This document shows positions 16,075 to 25,122 of a DNA stretch of 64,000 nt, piece by piece. The position numbers and the translations under genes were made by a program. Within the stretch, counting starts at the first letter, position 1. The number at the start of each line of letters is the position of its first letter. Below the pieces are notes generated by a model. The model did not search any database, had not been told where the DNA came from, and was given only the letters and a program-made list of their open reading frames with translations. The stretch covers positions 1 through 64,000 of the forward strand of contig CAWJVM010000010.1 in the NCBI GenBank assembly GCA_963846315.1, in the 5' to 3' direction. Source of the DNA: RPQJ01 sp963846315. GTDB taxonomy: Bacteria; Pseudomonadota; Gammaproteobacteria; Steroidobacterales; Steroidobacteraceae.

Positions 16075-17505
16075 TCAGCCCTCCAGCACCCAGGTGTCTT
16101 TGGTGCCGCCGCCCTGCGACGAGTTCACGACCAGCGAACCGGCCCGCAACGCGACGCGCGTCAGTCCGCCAGGAACGATCGTGATCTCCTTGCCCGACAG
16201 CACGAACGGCCGCAGGTCGATGTGGCGCGGCGCGACGCCTTGTTCGACGAACGTCGGGCAGGTTGACAGCGCCAGCGTCGGCTGCGCGATGTATTTCTCA
16301 GGTGCCGCGAGAATGCGCAGGCGGAAATCCTCGCGCTCCGCTTGCGAAGCGGTGGGTCCGACCAGCATCCCGTAGCCGCCGGCGCCGTGCACTTCCTTCA
16401 CCACCAGTTCATCGAGGTGCGCGAGTGTGTAGGCAAGGTCGTCTGGCTTGCGCAGGATGCGAGTCGGCACGTTCGACAGCAGCGGCTCCTCGCCGAGGTA
16501 GAACCGCACCATGTCCGGCACGCAAGGGTAGATCGACTTGTCGTCCGCAATGCCGGTGCCGATGGCGTTGGCGATGGTCACGCGGCCGGCCCGATACGCG
16601 GACATCAGGCCGGGTACGCCCAGGGCCGAGTCGGAGCGGAAGACGAGCGGGTCGAGGAAGTCGTCGTCGATGCGGCGATAGATGACGTCGACACGCTGCG
16701 GGCCCTGCGTGGTCCGCATGTAGACGAAGCCGCCGCGCACGAACAGGTCCTGGCCTTCGACGAGTTCGATGCCCATCTGCTGCGCGAGGAACGCATGTTC
16801 GAAGTAGGCGCTGTTGTGCGCACCCGGGGTCAGCACGACCACCACCGGCGCCGCGACACCCGCGGGCGCGACGCTCGCCAGGTTCTCCAGCAACCGGTCC
16901 GGATAGTGCTCGACGGGCGCGACGCGATTGAGGGCGAACAGTTCGGGAAAGAGCCGCATCATCATCTTGCGGTCTTCGAGCATGTACGACACGCCCGATG
17001 GCACCCGCAGGTTGTCTTCCAGGACGTAGAACTCGCCCTCGCCTGCACGTACGACGTCGATGCCGGCGATGTGGGCGTAGATGCCGCCGGGAACGTCCAG
17101 CCCCTGCATCTCGGGGCGGTACTGGTCGTTGCAGAAGATCTGCTCCGGGCTCAGGACGCCGGCGCGCAGGATGTCCTGGCCGTGGTAGATGTCCGCGATG
17201 AACGCGTTGAGCGCCTGCACGCGCTGGCGCAGACCGGCCGCGAGCTTGCGCCACTCCTCGGCCGAGAGGATGCGCGGCACGATGTCGAACGGAATCAGCC
17301 GCTCGTTGCCGTCCTGCTCGCCGTAGACGGCAAACGTGATCCCGACGCGGTGAAAGAGGCTGTCGGCCTCAGCGCGCTTCTGTCGCAGCGCGTCCTCGGG
17401 TTCGCGGATCAGCCAGTCGGAATAGACGGAATAGGGGGCGCGCACCTGCCCGTCGGCGGTGTACATCTCGTCATAAGGCACGGTGGCGGTGGCGGCAGGT
17501 TCCAT
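16075..17505 (-). CDS. Circularly permuted ATP-grasp protein of the Anbu operon
   Basis: A 476-residue member of the circularly permuted ATP-grasp family (COG2308). Visible motifs are FHRVGITFAVYG near residue 51, YVLEDNLRVPSGVSYMLE near 160, and VVKEVHGAGGYGMLVGP near 370. The C-terminus NSSQGGGTKDTWVLEG is diagnostic of the family. ATP-grasp enzymes make an acyl-phosphate and join carboxyl to amine groups, so a peptide-ligase activity is likely but untested. It is the first gene of the operon; the 187 bp upstream hold no gene, and no clear promoter was recognised. Confidence 0.94.
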   Translation of the reverse strand: MEPAATATVPYDEMYTADGQVRAPYSVYSDWLIREPEDALRQKRAEADSLFHRVGITFAVYGEQDGNERLIPFDIVPRILSAEEWRKLAAGLRQRVQALNAFIADIYHGQDILRAGVLSPEQIFCNDQYRPEMQGLDVPGGIYAHIAGIDVVRAGEGEFYVLEDNLRVPSGVSYMLEDRKMMMRLFPELFALNRVAPVEHYPDRLLENLASVAPAGVAAPVVVVLTPGAHNSAYFEHAFLAQQMGIELVEGQDLFVRGGFVYMRTTQGPQRVDVIYRRIDDDFLDPLVFRSDSALGVPGLMSAYRAGRVTIANAIGTGIADDKSIYPCVPDMVRFYLGEEPLLSNVPTRILRKPDDLAYTLAHLDELVVKEVHGAGGYGMLVGPTASQAEREDFRLRILAAPEKYIAQPTLALSTCPTFVEQGVAPRHIDLRPFVLSGKEITIVPGGLTRVALRAGSLVVNSSQGGGTKDTWVLEG

Positions 17506-17692
17506 GGAGCGTCGGCAGGGAGTTCGGTTCGCTCTAGCGAGAATCGTGCCAAGCCTGAAACAGCGACGATCAGCCCTTTCCTGCGCCCAGGTGGTGCAGG
17601 GAAAGGCGTGCGGCGACTGCGATGACCCAATCTGGTGCGAGGCTCGTTGGTGCGCGACGGGCCGATCGCATGGCCGGCATTCGACGGACGGT

Positions 17693-18178
17693 TCAATACC
17701 GGCCGTGAGTCTTGTAGAGGTAGTTCGTGAGCTCAGCGGTCTGCATCGAGAGCCGACGTTGCAACTCGTGCACGACGCGAACGATGGCGCGCATGACGCG
17801 GTAGACCACGTGGGGGTGGTTGTCGAGCAGGCTTTCGAGGTCGCCGCGGCTCAGGCCGAGCACGCGCGTGCCGTCGAGCGCCACCAGGGAGGCGTAACGC
17901 GTCGCCCCGTCGAGGAACGACAGCTCGCCGACCACGTCGCCGGGCTTGAGCACGTTGAGGGTGACTTCGTTGTCGGTGCCGGCCGCCTTGACCACGGCCA
18001 CGCCACCGGCCGCCACGACATAGAGGTGATCGTCGCTGTCGCCTTCGCGGACCAGCAAGTCGCCCGCGGCGAAATCGCGCAAAGTCATGACCGCAGCAAG
18101 GGTCTTGCGCTGGTCTTCGGTCATCTCGCTAGCCAGCTTGGATTTGCTCAGGCCTTCGAGGATGGCGGCTTGGGTCAT
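17693..18178 (-). CDS. Cyclic-nucleotide-binding-domain protein without a DNA-binding domain
   Basis: A 161-residue protein made almost entirely of one cNMP-binding beta-roll (about residues 20-135). It has LLVREGDSDDHLYVV and GDVVGELSFLDGATRYASL, the phosphate-binding cassette with the conserved Gly-Glu and Arg. The C-terminal helix is followed by a short tail ending YKTHGRY, with no winged-helix domain as in CRP/FNR, so it is not a transcription factor in the usual sense. Start 18178 is chosen because GGAG sits six bases upstream. The ligand and partner are unknown. It is a stand-alone gene; upstream is a 541-bp non-coding gap with a long palindrome. Confidence 0.85.
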   Translation of the reverse strand: MTQAAILEGLSKSKLASEMTEDQRKTLAAVMTLRDFAAGDLLVREGDSDDHLYVVAAGGVAVVKAAGTDNEVTLNVLKPGDVVGELSFLDGATRYASLVALDGTRVLGLSRGDLESLLDNHPHVVYRVMRAIVRVVHELQRRLSMQTAELTNYLYKTHGRY

Positions 18179-18316
18179 GACGGACTCCGGCAACGTGGAC
18201 TGGTTCCGGATTGTCGCGGTAGCGCCCCCGTCTAGCCAGTAGGTGAAATCCGTGCGAATCAATCTATCGCGCTTTGTCTTTGCACCGGAATCTTGATTTC
18301 GAGACGGAAGGTGCCA

Positions 18317-18432
18317 GGGACACGCCCTCCCGGACTGATCCGCGAGGACGCCGTTAACCCATCCATGGGGGCTCCGGCCGCGCCGTCCATGGCGCGGACG
18401 GCCTCGCGGATCAGTCCGGGAGGGCGTGTCCC
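18317..18432. repeat. Perfect 31-bp inverted repeat with 54-bp loop
   Basis: Arm 18317-18347 is the exact reverse complement of 18402-18432. The 54-base loop contains a further 7-bp stem (GCCGTCC at 18382-18388, GGACGGC at 18396-18402) and two CCATGG sites. It lies in the 541-bp gap between the cNMP-binding gene start and the CFA synthase stop. I see no gene in the rest of the gap (18433-18719). Its sequence is unrelated to the repeat at 3418. Confidence 0.9.
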
Positions 18433-18719
18433 GACCTGGCGACATTGCCGTCCAGCGGTCTCGAAGAGTTGGTGCTCACTTTCAATTGCGCCAGACAGCT
18501 GATCGGGGACCTACGGAGCTGTCCCGGTTGTGACCGCAGGCCTGACAACCGAGCTGCCGAACCAAACTGTGCCGCGTCGATCGATCGCGCGATCACCGAC
18601 CTGCGCCTCGAATTGAGCTCGACGGTCCCGATGCACTGTCGGGGGTTCGACCTCCGGGATCGACCTGCGGGGCCGTCCGCGCCACCGCTGCGCTGTCGCT
18701 GCTGCAGCGGCTTGCGCGA

Positions 18720-20030
18720 TCAGGCGGGTGCGGGCAGGCGGCACCGCGGCTTCGTCAGCAGCATCTGCACGTCGCCGATCTGGCGCTCGAGGAATCCGCC
18801 CTCGCAGTAACAGAGGTAGAACTCCCACATGCGGACGAAACTGTCTGGATAGCCGAGCTGGCGCACCTGCGGCAGCCGCGCGAGGAAATTCTCACGCCAC
18901 TTCCGCAGCGTCGTGGCGTAATGCGGCCCGATGTCTTCGAGGTGGTACACCTTCATGTCCGTGGCTCGACGCAGCGAGTTCGCAATCGCCGTGACCGAAG
19001 GAATGAAACTGCCGGGGAAGATGAAGCGCTGGATGAAATCGACGGACTGCAGCGCCTGCTCGTAGACCTGGTCCTGGATCGTGATCGCCTGCAGCAGCAT
19101 GGCGCCGTCGGGCTTGAGCAGCGAGGCGCACTTGGCCGTGTACGTATCCAGGTACTGCGCGCCGACCGCCTCGATCATTTCGACCGAAACGAGCTTGTCG
19201 TAGGTGCCCGTGAGGTTGCGGTAGTCCTCGAGCAGCAGCGTCACCTGACCGCTCTGCAGCAGGCCGGCCGCCGCAAACTTCTGCTGTGCCCAGTCGTGCT
19301 GCTCGCGCGAGATGGTCGTCGTGGTGACCTTGCACCCATACTTCTGCGCCGCGTGCAGCGCCAGGCCGCCCCAGCCGGTGCCGATCTCGACGAGGTGGTC
19401 GCTCGGCGACAACCGGAGCCGGCGACAGATGCGATCGAGCTTGGCCAGTTGCGCCTCGTGCAGGCTGGCGTCCTCGCGCTCGAACACGGCGCACGAGTAC
19501 ATCATCGTCTGGTCGAGGAACAGCGCGAACAGGTCGTTGCCGAGATCGTAATGGGCGGCGATATTGCGGCGGCTGCCGTCGACGCTGTTGCGGTTGAACC
19601 AGTGCAGCACGCGCCGCACGGGATCGGCTACCCAGCCGGCCGGGCCTTCGAAGGACTCCATCGCCTCGCGGTTGGCCACGAACATCCGCACCAGGGCGGT
19701 CAGGTCGTCCGTGCGCCACAGTCCGCGGATGTAGGCCTCGCCACCGCCGACGGTGCCGCCGAACGCCGCGTCCGCGAACGTCTGCGGATGCAGTACTTCG
19801 AGCGCGGCGTGAAGATCGCACGTGGCCGTGCGCTTGCCGAAGACGTGGCGTTCACCCGTCCCAGGCACGACGACCGTCAGTTCGCCGTGCTGGATCCTGG
19901 CCAGTGCATCCAGGAACAGGCGCTTGCCGAGTCGTTGCAGCCAAGCGCCTTCGGCACGGGCAGCGGCGGGCACCGGCAAGGCGTCGACGGTCGGGACGAT
20001 GGACGCGATCGCTTCGCTGGTCTTGTTCAT
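18720..20030 (-). CDS. cfa: Cyclopropane-fatty-acyl-phospholipid synthase family methyltransferase
   Basis: A 436-residue SAM-dependent enzyme that adds a methylene (or, in relatives, a methyl) to the double bond of unsaturated phospholipid acyl chains at the inner membrane. The N-terminal lipid-binding region precedes NIAAHYDLGNDLF near residue 157, then YSCAVFE, the SAM motif HLVEIGTGWGGLAL near 214, TTISREQ, and VSVEMIEAVG. The C-terminal QRFIFPGSFIPS and CEGGF also fit Cfa. It is the last gene of a six-gene leftward operon and overlaps the DUF1365 gene by four bases (ATGA). In alphaproteobacterial singlet-oxygen responses similar genes sit with photolyase and DUF1365 genes; some paralogues methylate rather than cyclopropanate, so the product is uncertain. 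Confidence 0.9.
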   Translation of the reverse strand: MNKTSEAIASIVPTVDALPVPAAARAEGAWLQRLGKRLFLDALARIQHGELTVVVPGTGERHVFGKRTATCDLHAALEVLHPQTFADAAFGGTVGGGEAYIRGLWRTDDLTALVRMFVANREAMESFEGPAGWVADPVRRVLHWFNRNSVDGSRRNIAAHYDLGNDLFALFLDQTMMYSCAVFEREDASLHEAQLAKLDRICRRLRLSPSDHLVEIGTGWGGLALHAAQKYGCKVTTTTISREQHDWAQQKFAAAGLLQSGQVTLLLEDYRNLTGTYDKLVSVEMIEAVGAQYLDTYTAKCASLLKPDGAMLLQAITIQDQVYEQALQSVDFIQRFIFPGSFIPSVTAIANSLRRATDMKVYHLEDIGPHYATTLRKWRENFLARLPQVRQLGYPDSFVRMWEFYLCYCEGGFLERQIGDVQMLLTKPRCRLPAPA

Positions 20031-20836
20031 GGCGTGGTCTCGAGTGGGTCGATGCGACCGTCACGCTGGCGATGCCCGGCGCCGGTCTGGTCGGGGTGCG
20101 TGAAAAGCGGCGTGCGCTTGAGCCAGAGCCGCAGCGCGTGCCAGTAGATTGCTGCCGTCACCTTGAACGTCACCAGCGGATACCGCGCCAGCGAAGCGGC
20201 GAGTGACGTGCCTGTGATCGGCTGCCTGCGCAGCGAGAGGGTCGCGTCGAACACCCTGCGGCCGTCACGGCGGTTTTCCATGTGCACGGCGAGCGATTCG
20301 TCCGGTCGGGTGAAGCGCCAGTCGTATTGCAGGTCCATGGGCATGAACGGCGACACGTGGAAATCCTTGTCGAACTCGAAGTGCAGCCGGTCCGCGGTGC
20401 CCCGGTTGGCCGACTGTGGCAGTACGTAGCAGTGGCGCTCACCCCAGGGGGTGTTGTTGATTTCCGCCACGACGGCGAGCAGGTGGCGGTCGGCGGCATC
20501 GAAGCAGTAGTAGAAGTTGACGGGATTGAAGCCGTAGCCGAAGTGGCGTGGGTGCGTCAGCAAGCGCACCGGCCCGTCGGCTGCGATGCCGGCGCGCTCC
20601 CGCACCAGTTTGCGTATGCACTCGCCAAGGTCACGATCCGGATCGCCGTAGTGGTCAGAACGGTGCCAGTGGGCGAGCCCCCGGCGCTTGCCGGCAGACC
20701 AGAACCAGCGCCCTCGGAAAACAGTTTCCGTCTCGGCGAGATCGAGGTACAGCAACGCGAGCCGGTAACGGAACGCGTGTCCCACCGGCTCGTGCCGGCG
20801 GTGCCTAACCGAACCGTGGTAGAGGCAGCTGTGCAC
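20027..20836 (-). CDS. DUF1365 family protein
   Basis: A 269-residue protein of the DUF1365 family, almost always encoded between a FAD-dependent amine-oxidase-like protein and CFA synthase, as here. Conserved stretches visible are HRRHEPVGHAFRYRLALLYL, LLTHPRHFGYGFNPVNFYYC and NNTPWGERHCYVL. The activity is unknown; involvement in fatty-acid or lipid modification is inferred from neighbours. The start is uncertain: GTG at 20836 fits the conserved N-terminus (HSCLYHG) and would overlap the upstream gene by 32 bases; longer versions to 20923 read through non-conserved residues. Confidence 0.85.
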   Translation of the reverse strand: MHSCLYHGSVRHRRHEPVGHAFRYRLALLYLDLAETETVFRGRWFWSAGKRRGLAHWHRSDHYGDPDRDLGECIRKLVRERAGIAADGPVRLLTHPRHFGYGFNPVNFYYCFDAADRHLLAVVAEINNTPWGERHCYVLPQSANRGTADRLHFEFDKDFHVSPFMPMDLQYDWRFTRPDESLAVHMENRRDGRRVFDATLSLRRQPITGTSLAASLARYPLVTFKVTAAIYWHALRLWLKRTPLFTHPDQTGAGHRQRDGRIDPLETTP

Positions 20837-22088
20837 TCGCCAGGTCCTCGTCAAAATGTGCCAGCGCAGTCTGCGCGCTGACGACGCCGTCCTCGTGGAA
20901 ACCTGAACGCCAGTACGCACCACAGAAATAGGTGCGTTGCACGCCGTTCAGTTCGCGATGCCGCGCCTGCGCGGCCACGCCGGTCGGCGTGTAGACCGGG
21001 TGTGCGTACTGGAACGACTGCAGCACACAGCCGGGATCGATCGCATCGCGGTGATTAAGCGTGACGAGGAATCGTGTCGGGGCATCCCGCAGGCCCTGCA
21101 GCACGTTCATGTCGTAGGTGAGCGCAACGGGTTCCTGCGGATCGCGCAGCAGGTGGTAGTTCCACGCGGCCTGCGCCAATTTTCGGCGCGGCAGCAGGCG
21201 GGCGTCAGTGTGCAGGATCGCCTCGTTTGCAGCATAGGGCATCGCACCGAGCGTGCTCCGCTCTGCGGGCGTCGGCGCGTCCAGCAACGCCAGGGCCTGG
21301 TCGGAGTGGCACGCCAGGAACACGTGGTCGAACGCTTCGACATCCCCTGCGCGTGTCCGCAGCAGCACGTGCGTGGGGAGCCTGCGGATAGAGGCGATCG
21401 GTGTCGAGAGACGCACGCGCGCCTTGGCAGCCGCAAGCAGCGCTCGCACGTACTCGCGCGAGCCACCACGTACGGTCTGCCAGACGGGCCGGTCATCGAT
21501 GTTGAGAAAGCCGTGGCGATCGAAGAACCCGATGAAGAAGCGCGCCGGAAAGCCCAGCATGGCAGAGCCTTCGGCGGTCCAGATCGCCCGGCCCATCGGC
21601 ACGATGTAATGCTCGACGAACTGCCGCGAGTAACCACCCGTCGCGATGAACTCGCCGAGCGTGACGTCGCGTGAGTCCGGTGTGGCCAGCCACTCCGTGG
21701 CGCGTGCGTTGAACCGCAGGATGTCGGCGATCATGCGCAGGAACGACGGGCGCAGCAGGTTGCGGCGCTGGGCGAACAGCGAATTGACCGACGTGCCGTT
21801 GTACTCGAGACCCGTGCGTTCGCAACGCAGGCTGAAGCTCATGTTCGACGGTTGCCACGCCACGCCCAGTTCGCCCAGCATCGCGATGAAGTTCGGGTAG
21901 GTCCAGTCATTGAAGACGATGAAGCCGGTGTCGATGGACCAGTGGCGCCCGCCGTACTCGACGTCGACGGTGTGGGTGTGTCCGCCCGCGTAGTCCGCGG
22001 CCTCGTACAGCGTCACCTCGTGCGTGGCGGAGAGCCGCCATGCCGCATACAGTCCGGCGACACCCGCCCCGACGACGGCGACTCTCAT
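20805..22088 (-). CDS. FAD-dependent amine-oxidase-like protein (CFA operon)
   Basis: A 427-residue flavoprotein starting MRVAVVGAGVAGLYAAWRLS, the Rossmann FAD motif, followed by the GGHTHTVDVEYGGRHWSIDT stretch typical of COG2907 proteins. The conserved DTGFIVFNDWTYPNF and the C-terminal YFCGAYWRSGFHEDGVVSA, which contacts FAD, are present. The family is found with DUF1365 and CFA synthase and may oxidise or desaturate acyl chains (a role in furan or other modified fatty acids has been proposed for related clusters). The reaction here is not established. It overlaps the desaturase stop by four bases (ATGA) and the DUF1365 start by 32. Confidence 0.88.
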   Translation of the reverse strand: MRVAVVGAGVAGLYAAWRLSATHEVTLYEAADYAGGHTHTVDVEYGGRHWSIDTGFIVFNDWTYPNFIAMLGELGVAWQPSNMSFSLRCERTGLEYNGTSVNSLFAQRRNLLRPSFLRMIADILRFNARATEWLATPDSRDVTLGEFIATGGYSRQFVEHYIVPMGRAIWTAEGSAMLGFPARFFIGFFDRHGFLNIDDRPVWQTVRGGSREYVRALLAAAKARVRLSTPIASIRRLPTHVLLRTRAGDVEAFDHVFLACHSDQALALLDAPTPAERSTLGAMPYAANEAILHTDARLLPRRKLAQAAWNYHLLRDPQEPVALTYDMNVLQGLRDAPTRFLVTLNHRDAIDPGCVLQSFQYAHPVYTPTGVAAQARHRELNGVQRTYFCGAYWRSGFHEDGVVSAQTALAHFDEDLASAQLPLPRFG

Positions 22089-23053
22089 GCGGGTGTTGCC
22101 TCACGCACGTCGCGGATGCGTGCGGGCACGGTGTTCAGGTCCCAGATCACGCCGATCGCCGCGAGTCCTCGCAGCAGGTAGAAGGTGATGTCGAGCTCCC
22201 ACCAGTAGAAGCCCTGGCGTACCGCACTCGGGTAGTGGTGGTGATTGTTGTGCCAGCCTTCGCCCAGCGTAATCAGTGCGAGGAACGCGTTGTTGCGGCT
22301 GTCGTCTTTCGTCGGGTAGCGACGCGAGCCCCAGCCGTGACAGAGCGAGTTGATCGTGTAGGTGCCGTGGTAGCAGAGCACGGTCGAGATGAAGAAGCCC
22401 CACACCAGCAGCTGCCCGCCCGTCGCGCCTAGCGCCGGCGCGTAGCGCTCCAGCGCCAAGCCGCTCAACAGCAGGGCGAGCGCCAGCGCGAACGGCACCA
22501 GGATGTCGAAGCGATCGAGCCAGCGCAGTTCGGGGAATTGCAGCAGGTCGCGCACGCGCCGCCGGTCCGGGTGGAAGTGGCGCTTCGACAGGAACCAGCC
22601 CATGTGCGCCCAGACGAGGCCGTCCTGCGCGGGTGAATGCGTGTCCTGCGGCTTGTCCGAGAACGCGTGGTGATGACGATGATGCGCCGCCCACCAGATC
22701 GGGCCACGCTGCGCTGCGGACGCGCCGAGCACCGCGAAGGCAAACTGTGCCGCACGCGAGGTCTTGAACGAACGGTGCGAGAAATAGCGGTGGTAGAACC
22801 CGGTGATCGCGAACATGCGCACCAGGTACAGTGCCACGCACGCGGCAATGGCCGTTGCGCTTACGCCGACGTAGAACGCGAGGAGGCACCCGAGGTGCAT
22901 CAGGGCGAAGGGCACGATGCGACCCCAGTCGACGCCGTCAGCGCCATCCGTGACGAGCGGCGCGTCCGGATCGGGCGCACCGGCATCGAACCATTGCCGC
23001 AGCTTCTGCAGGCGGCCGCCGTCGTGGGTATCGGTCATGCCGCAGTCGCTCAC
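22085..23053 (-). CDS. Acyl-CoA/acyl-lipid desaturase (delta-9 type)
   Basis: A 322-residue membrane di-iron desaturase. The three histidine boxes are HRYFSH, HRHHH and HNNHHH, spaced as in delta-9 acyl-CoA desaturases, and four hydrophobic helices surround them. It would introduce a cis double bond in a saturated acyl chain, using O2 and an electron donor. That would supply the unsaturated substrate that the CFA synthase at the end of the operon needs. Start: GTG at 23053 overlaps the TGA of the upstream gene (GTGA); an ATG five codons later (23038) is an alternative. The stop overlaps the next gene's ATG. Confidence 0.93.
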   Translation of the reverse strand: MSDCGMTDTHDGGRLQKLRQWFDAGAPDPDAPLVTDGADGVDWGRIVPFALMHLGCLLAFYVGVSATAIAACVALYLVRMFAITGFYHRYFSHRSFKTSRAAQFAFAVLGASAAQRGPIWWAAHHRHHHAFSDKPQDTHSPAQDGLVWAHMGWFLSKRHFHPDRRRVRDLLQFPELRWLDRFDILVPFALALALLLSGLALERYAPALGATGGQLLVWGFFISTVLCYHGTYTINSLCHGWGSRRYPTKDDSRNNAFLALITLGEGWHNNHHHYPSAVRQGFYWWELDITFYLLRGLAAIGVIWDLNTVPARIRDVREATPA

Positions 23054-23625
23054 TGGCGGGCAGCGGTGCGTTCGAGGCCGAGCAGTTGTACGCGCAGGTC
23101 GCCGACCACGCTGCGCGAATCGAGCCAGATCGACAGGAACGCCGGACCAAAGGCCGGGTCATCGATCTGGCCCATGAAGCCGCGATGATCATAAAAGCGC
23201 GTCGCCTTGCCTGGGACCACCACGGTGGTGACGTTGTCGCCCAGCTCGACGTCGGACCAGAAGCTGCCTAGCGAGGCGAGCCAGAGATCGCGCTGTGGTG
23301 GTGTCGCGGATCCCAGCAGCCGCCACGCGGTCGAGGTAATCCGCAGCAACTCGTCCCGCGAGAATTTTCGCTGGTAGGACAGGCTCAACGCGACCGGCTC
23401 GCCGGACTCGAAGCCGGTGAACCGGCCTGCCGACGTCCACAGGCTCGCCTGGTAGATCGGGCGACCCAGCCAGCTGAGTTCGCCATTGCCCACGCGCTGC
23501 AGGTCGTAGTCGCCCCTGAGCACGGCGTCGGGCAGATTCGACGCGTGCGCATCCTGCACCAGCAACGCGGTTGCGGCCGCGAGCACCAGTGCCATGGAAT
23601 GGAGGAAGGACAGCAGACGGGGCAT
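23050..23625 (-). CDS. Exported chalcone-isomerase-like protein
   Basis: A 191-residue protein with a signal peptide (about 1-28, cleavage after AHA in VQDAHASN). The body resembles the chalcone-isomerase-like fold: LPDAVLRGDYDLQRVGNG, then a region ending LSLSYQRKFSRDELLRIT. Bacterial members are periplasmic and probably bind fatty acids rather than make flavonoids. It belongs to the photolyase/CFA operon and overlaps the desaturase by four bases. Function in the operon is inferred as a lipid- or fatty-acid-binding helper. Confidence 0.78.
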   Translation of the reverse strand: MPRLLSFLHSMALVLAAATALLVQDAHASNLPDAVLRGDYDLQRVGNGELSWLGRPIYQASLWTSAGRFTGFESGEPVALSLSYQRKFSRDELLRITSTAWRLLGSATPPQRDLWLASLGSFWSDVELGDNVTTVVVPGKATRFYDHRGFMGQIDDPAFGPAFLSIWLDSRSVVGDLRVQLLGLERTAARQ

Positions 23626-23658
23626 GGCCGACGTTTCGGCCGCCCGGGGGTTGCGGAT

Positions 23659-25122
23659 TCAGGCGCGCGTGATCGCGACCGGCTCCCGCAGGGTGGCATA
23701 GGCCGCCAGGGCGGCATCCCGGCTCGCGGGAAGCTCCACGATGGGGCGCGGGTACGTCTGCCCAAGGACCACCTGGGCCTGTGCCAGCACATCGGCAGGG
23801 GCCTGCCAGGGCCGGTGGATCCACTTGTCCGGCAACTGCGCCAGTTCGGGCAGCCAGCGACGGAGGTACACGCGCGCCGGGTCATACCGCTCGGCCTGCA
23901 GCACCGGGTTGAAGATGCGGAAGAACGGGGCCGCGTCGGCGCCGCAGCCCGCTGTCCATTGCCACCCGAGCGTGTTGGCGGCCAGGTCGGCATCCACCAG
24001 CGTGTCCCAGAACCAGCGCGCGCCGGCGAGCCACGGCTGCCGCAGGTTCTTGGTCAGCAGCGAGGCGACGATCATGCGGACGCGGTTGTGCATGAAGCCG
24101 GTCGTCCACAATTCACGCAGGCCGGCGTCGACGATCGGGAAGCCGGTGCGGCCCTGCTGCCAGGCGCGCAACAGGGCGGGACTCCCGGTCCACGGGAAAC
24201 GTTCGAAGCGTTCGTCGAGGGGATGTTCCGGCGTGTGCGGAAAGTGATGCAGCAGGTGATAGGCAAACTCGCGCCAGCCGATCTCGCGGATGAAACTGTC
24301 GGCGGAGGTCGCGGCCTGCGGCTGATCGACGACGGCATTGCGCGCCGCGACCAGGCACTGCCGTGGACCGATCTCGCCAAGATGCAGGTGCGGTGACAAC
24401 CGTGAACTGCCGGGCAGGTCCGGGCGATTGCGGCCTTCGTCGTAGCGGCCGATCCACTCGCCGCAGAATTCCTCGAGCCGTCGATGCGCGCCATCTTCGC
24501 CGGGCGTCCAGTGCCGCGAGAACGCCGCGTCCCACGGAATCTTCGGCAACAGGTCGAGTTCGCTCAGCGCCAGGCCGGCGATTGGCTGCGACGGCCCGCG
24601 CAGGCGCCGGGGCGCGGGCAATGGCGCCGGCTGGACATCGAGCCGCATCTGGCACGCGCGCCAGAACGGCGTGAAAACGCGGTACGGTCCGCCCTGTCCG
24701 GTGCGGATTTCCCACGGCTCGTGCAGCAGGTTCCCGTGGTGACTCTCGCACTCGAAGCCGAGGTCGCGCAGGCCGGACTTGACCGCCGTGTCACGCGCGA
24801 CGGTGGCGGGATCGTATAAACGATTCCATACAATCTTCGTGGCGCCCACCGCACGCGCCAATTCGCTCAGTGCGGACAGCGCGGGACCCCGGCGCAGGGT
24901 GAGCGCAGCGCCTTTCCTGCGCAGGGCTGCATCGAGGGCCGCCAGGCTGTGGTGCAACCACCAGCGCGACGCGGCACCCGGCGACCACGGAGATTCTTCT
25001 TCCGGTGCATGCACGTACACCGCGACCACGCGGTCGCTGTCCGCCACGGCGGCGGCCAGTGCCGGATTGTCCGCCAGGCGCAGGTCGCGCCGGAACCAAA
25101 CCAGAGTGGTCGTGCCGCTCAT
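23659..25122 (-). CDS. phrB: Deoxyribodipyrimidine photolyase (class I CPD type)
   Basis: A 487-residue flavoprotein that repairs UV-induced pyrimidine dimers using blue light. The N-terminal alpha/beta antenna domain begins LVWFRRDLRLADNPAL. The C-terminal FAD domain has IGWREFAYHLL, TGFMHNRVRMIVASLLTKN and WDTLVDADLAANTLGWQW, with the electron-relay tryptophans in the usual positions. A C-terminal IFNPVLQAERYDP is also family-typical. It is the first gene of the lipid operon (33 bases before the next), as in light-stress regulons of other proteobacteria. No ECF sigma or ChrR gene was seen in the window, and the 115 bases upstream of its ATG show no convincing promoter. Confidence 0.95.
   Translation of the reverse strand: MSGTTTLVWFRRDLRLADNPALAAAVADSDRVVAVYVHAPEEESPWSPGAASRWWLHHSLAALDAALRRKGAALTLRRGPALSALSELARAVGATKIVWNRLYDPATVARDTAVKSGLRDLGFECESHHGNLLHEPWEIRTGQGGPYRVFTPFWRACQMRLDVQPAPLPAPRRLRGPSQPIAGLALSELDLLPKIPWDAAFSRHWTPGEDGAHRRLEEFCGEWIGRYDEGRNRPDLPGSSRLSPHLHLGEIGPRQCLVAARNAVVDQPQAATSADSFIREIGWREFAYHLLHHFPHTPEHPLDERFERFPWTGSPALLRAWQQGRTGFPIVDAGLRELWTTGFMHNRVRMIVASLLTKNLRQPWLAGARWFWDTLVDADLAANTLGWQWTAGCGADAAPFFRIFNPVLQAERYDPARVYLRRWLPELAQLPDKWIHRPWQAPADVLAQAQVVLGQTYPRPIVELPASRDAALAAYATLREPVAITRA

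Noticed and set aside
17693..18178. The regulator that reads the FNR-type boxes
   Set aside because: It has a cNMP-binding domain only, with no DNA-binding helix.
18433..18719. A small gene in the gap before CFA synthase
   Set aside because: Frames here have no plausible RBS or conserved look; I found nothing to support a gene.
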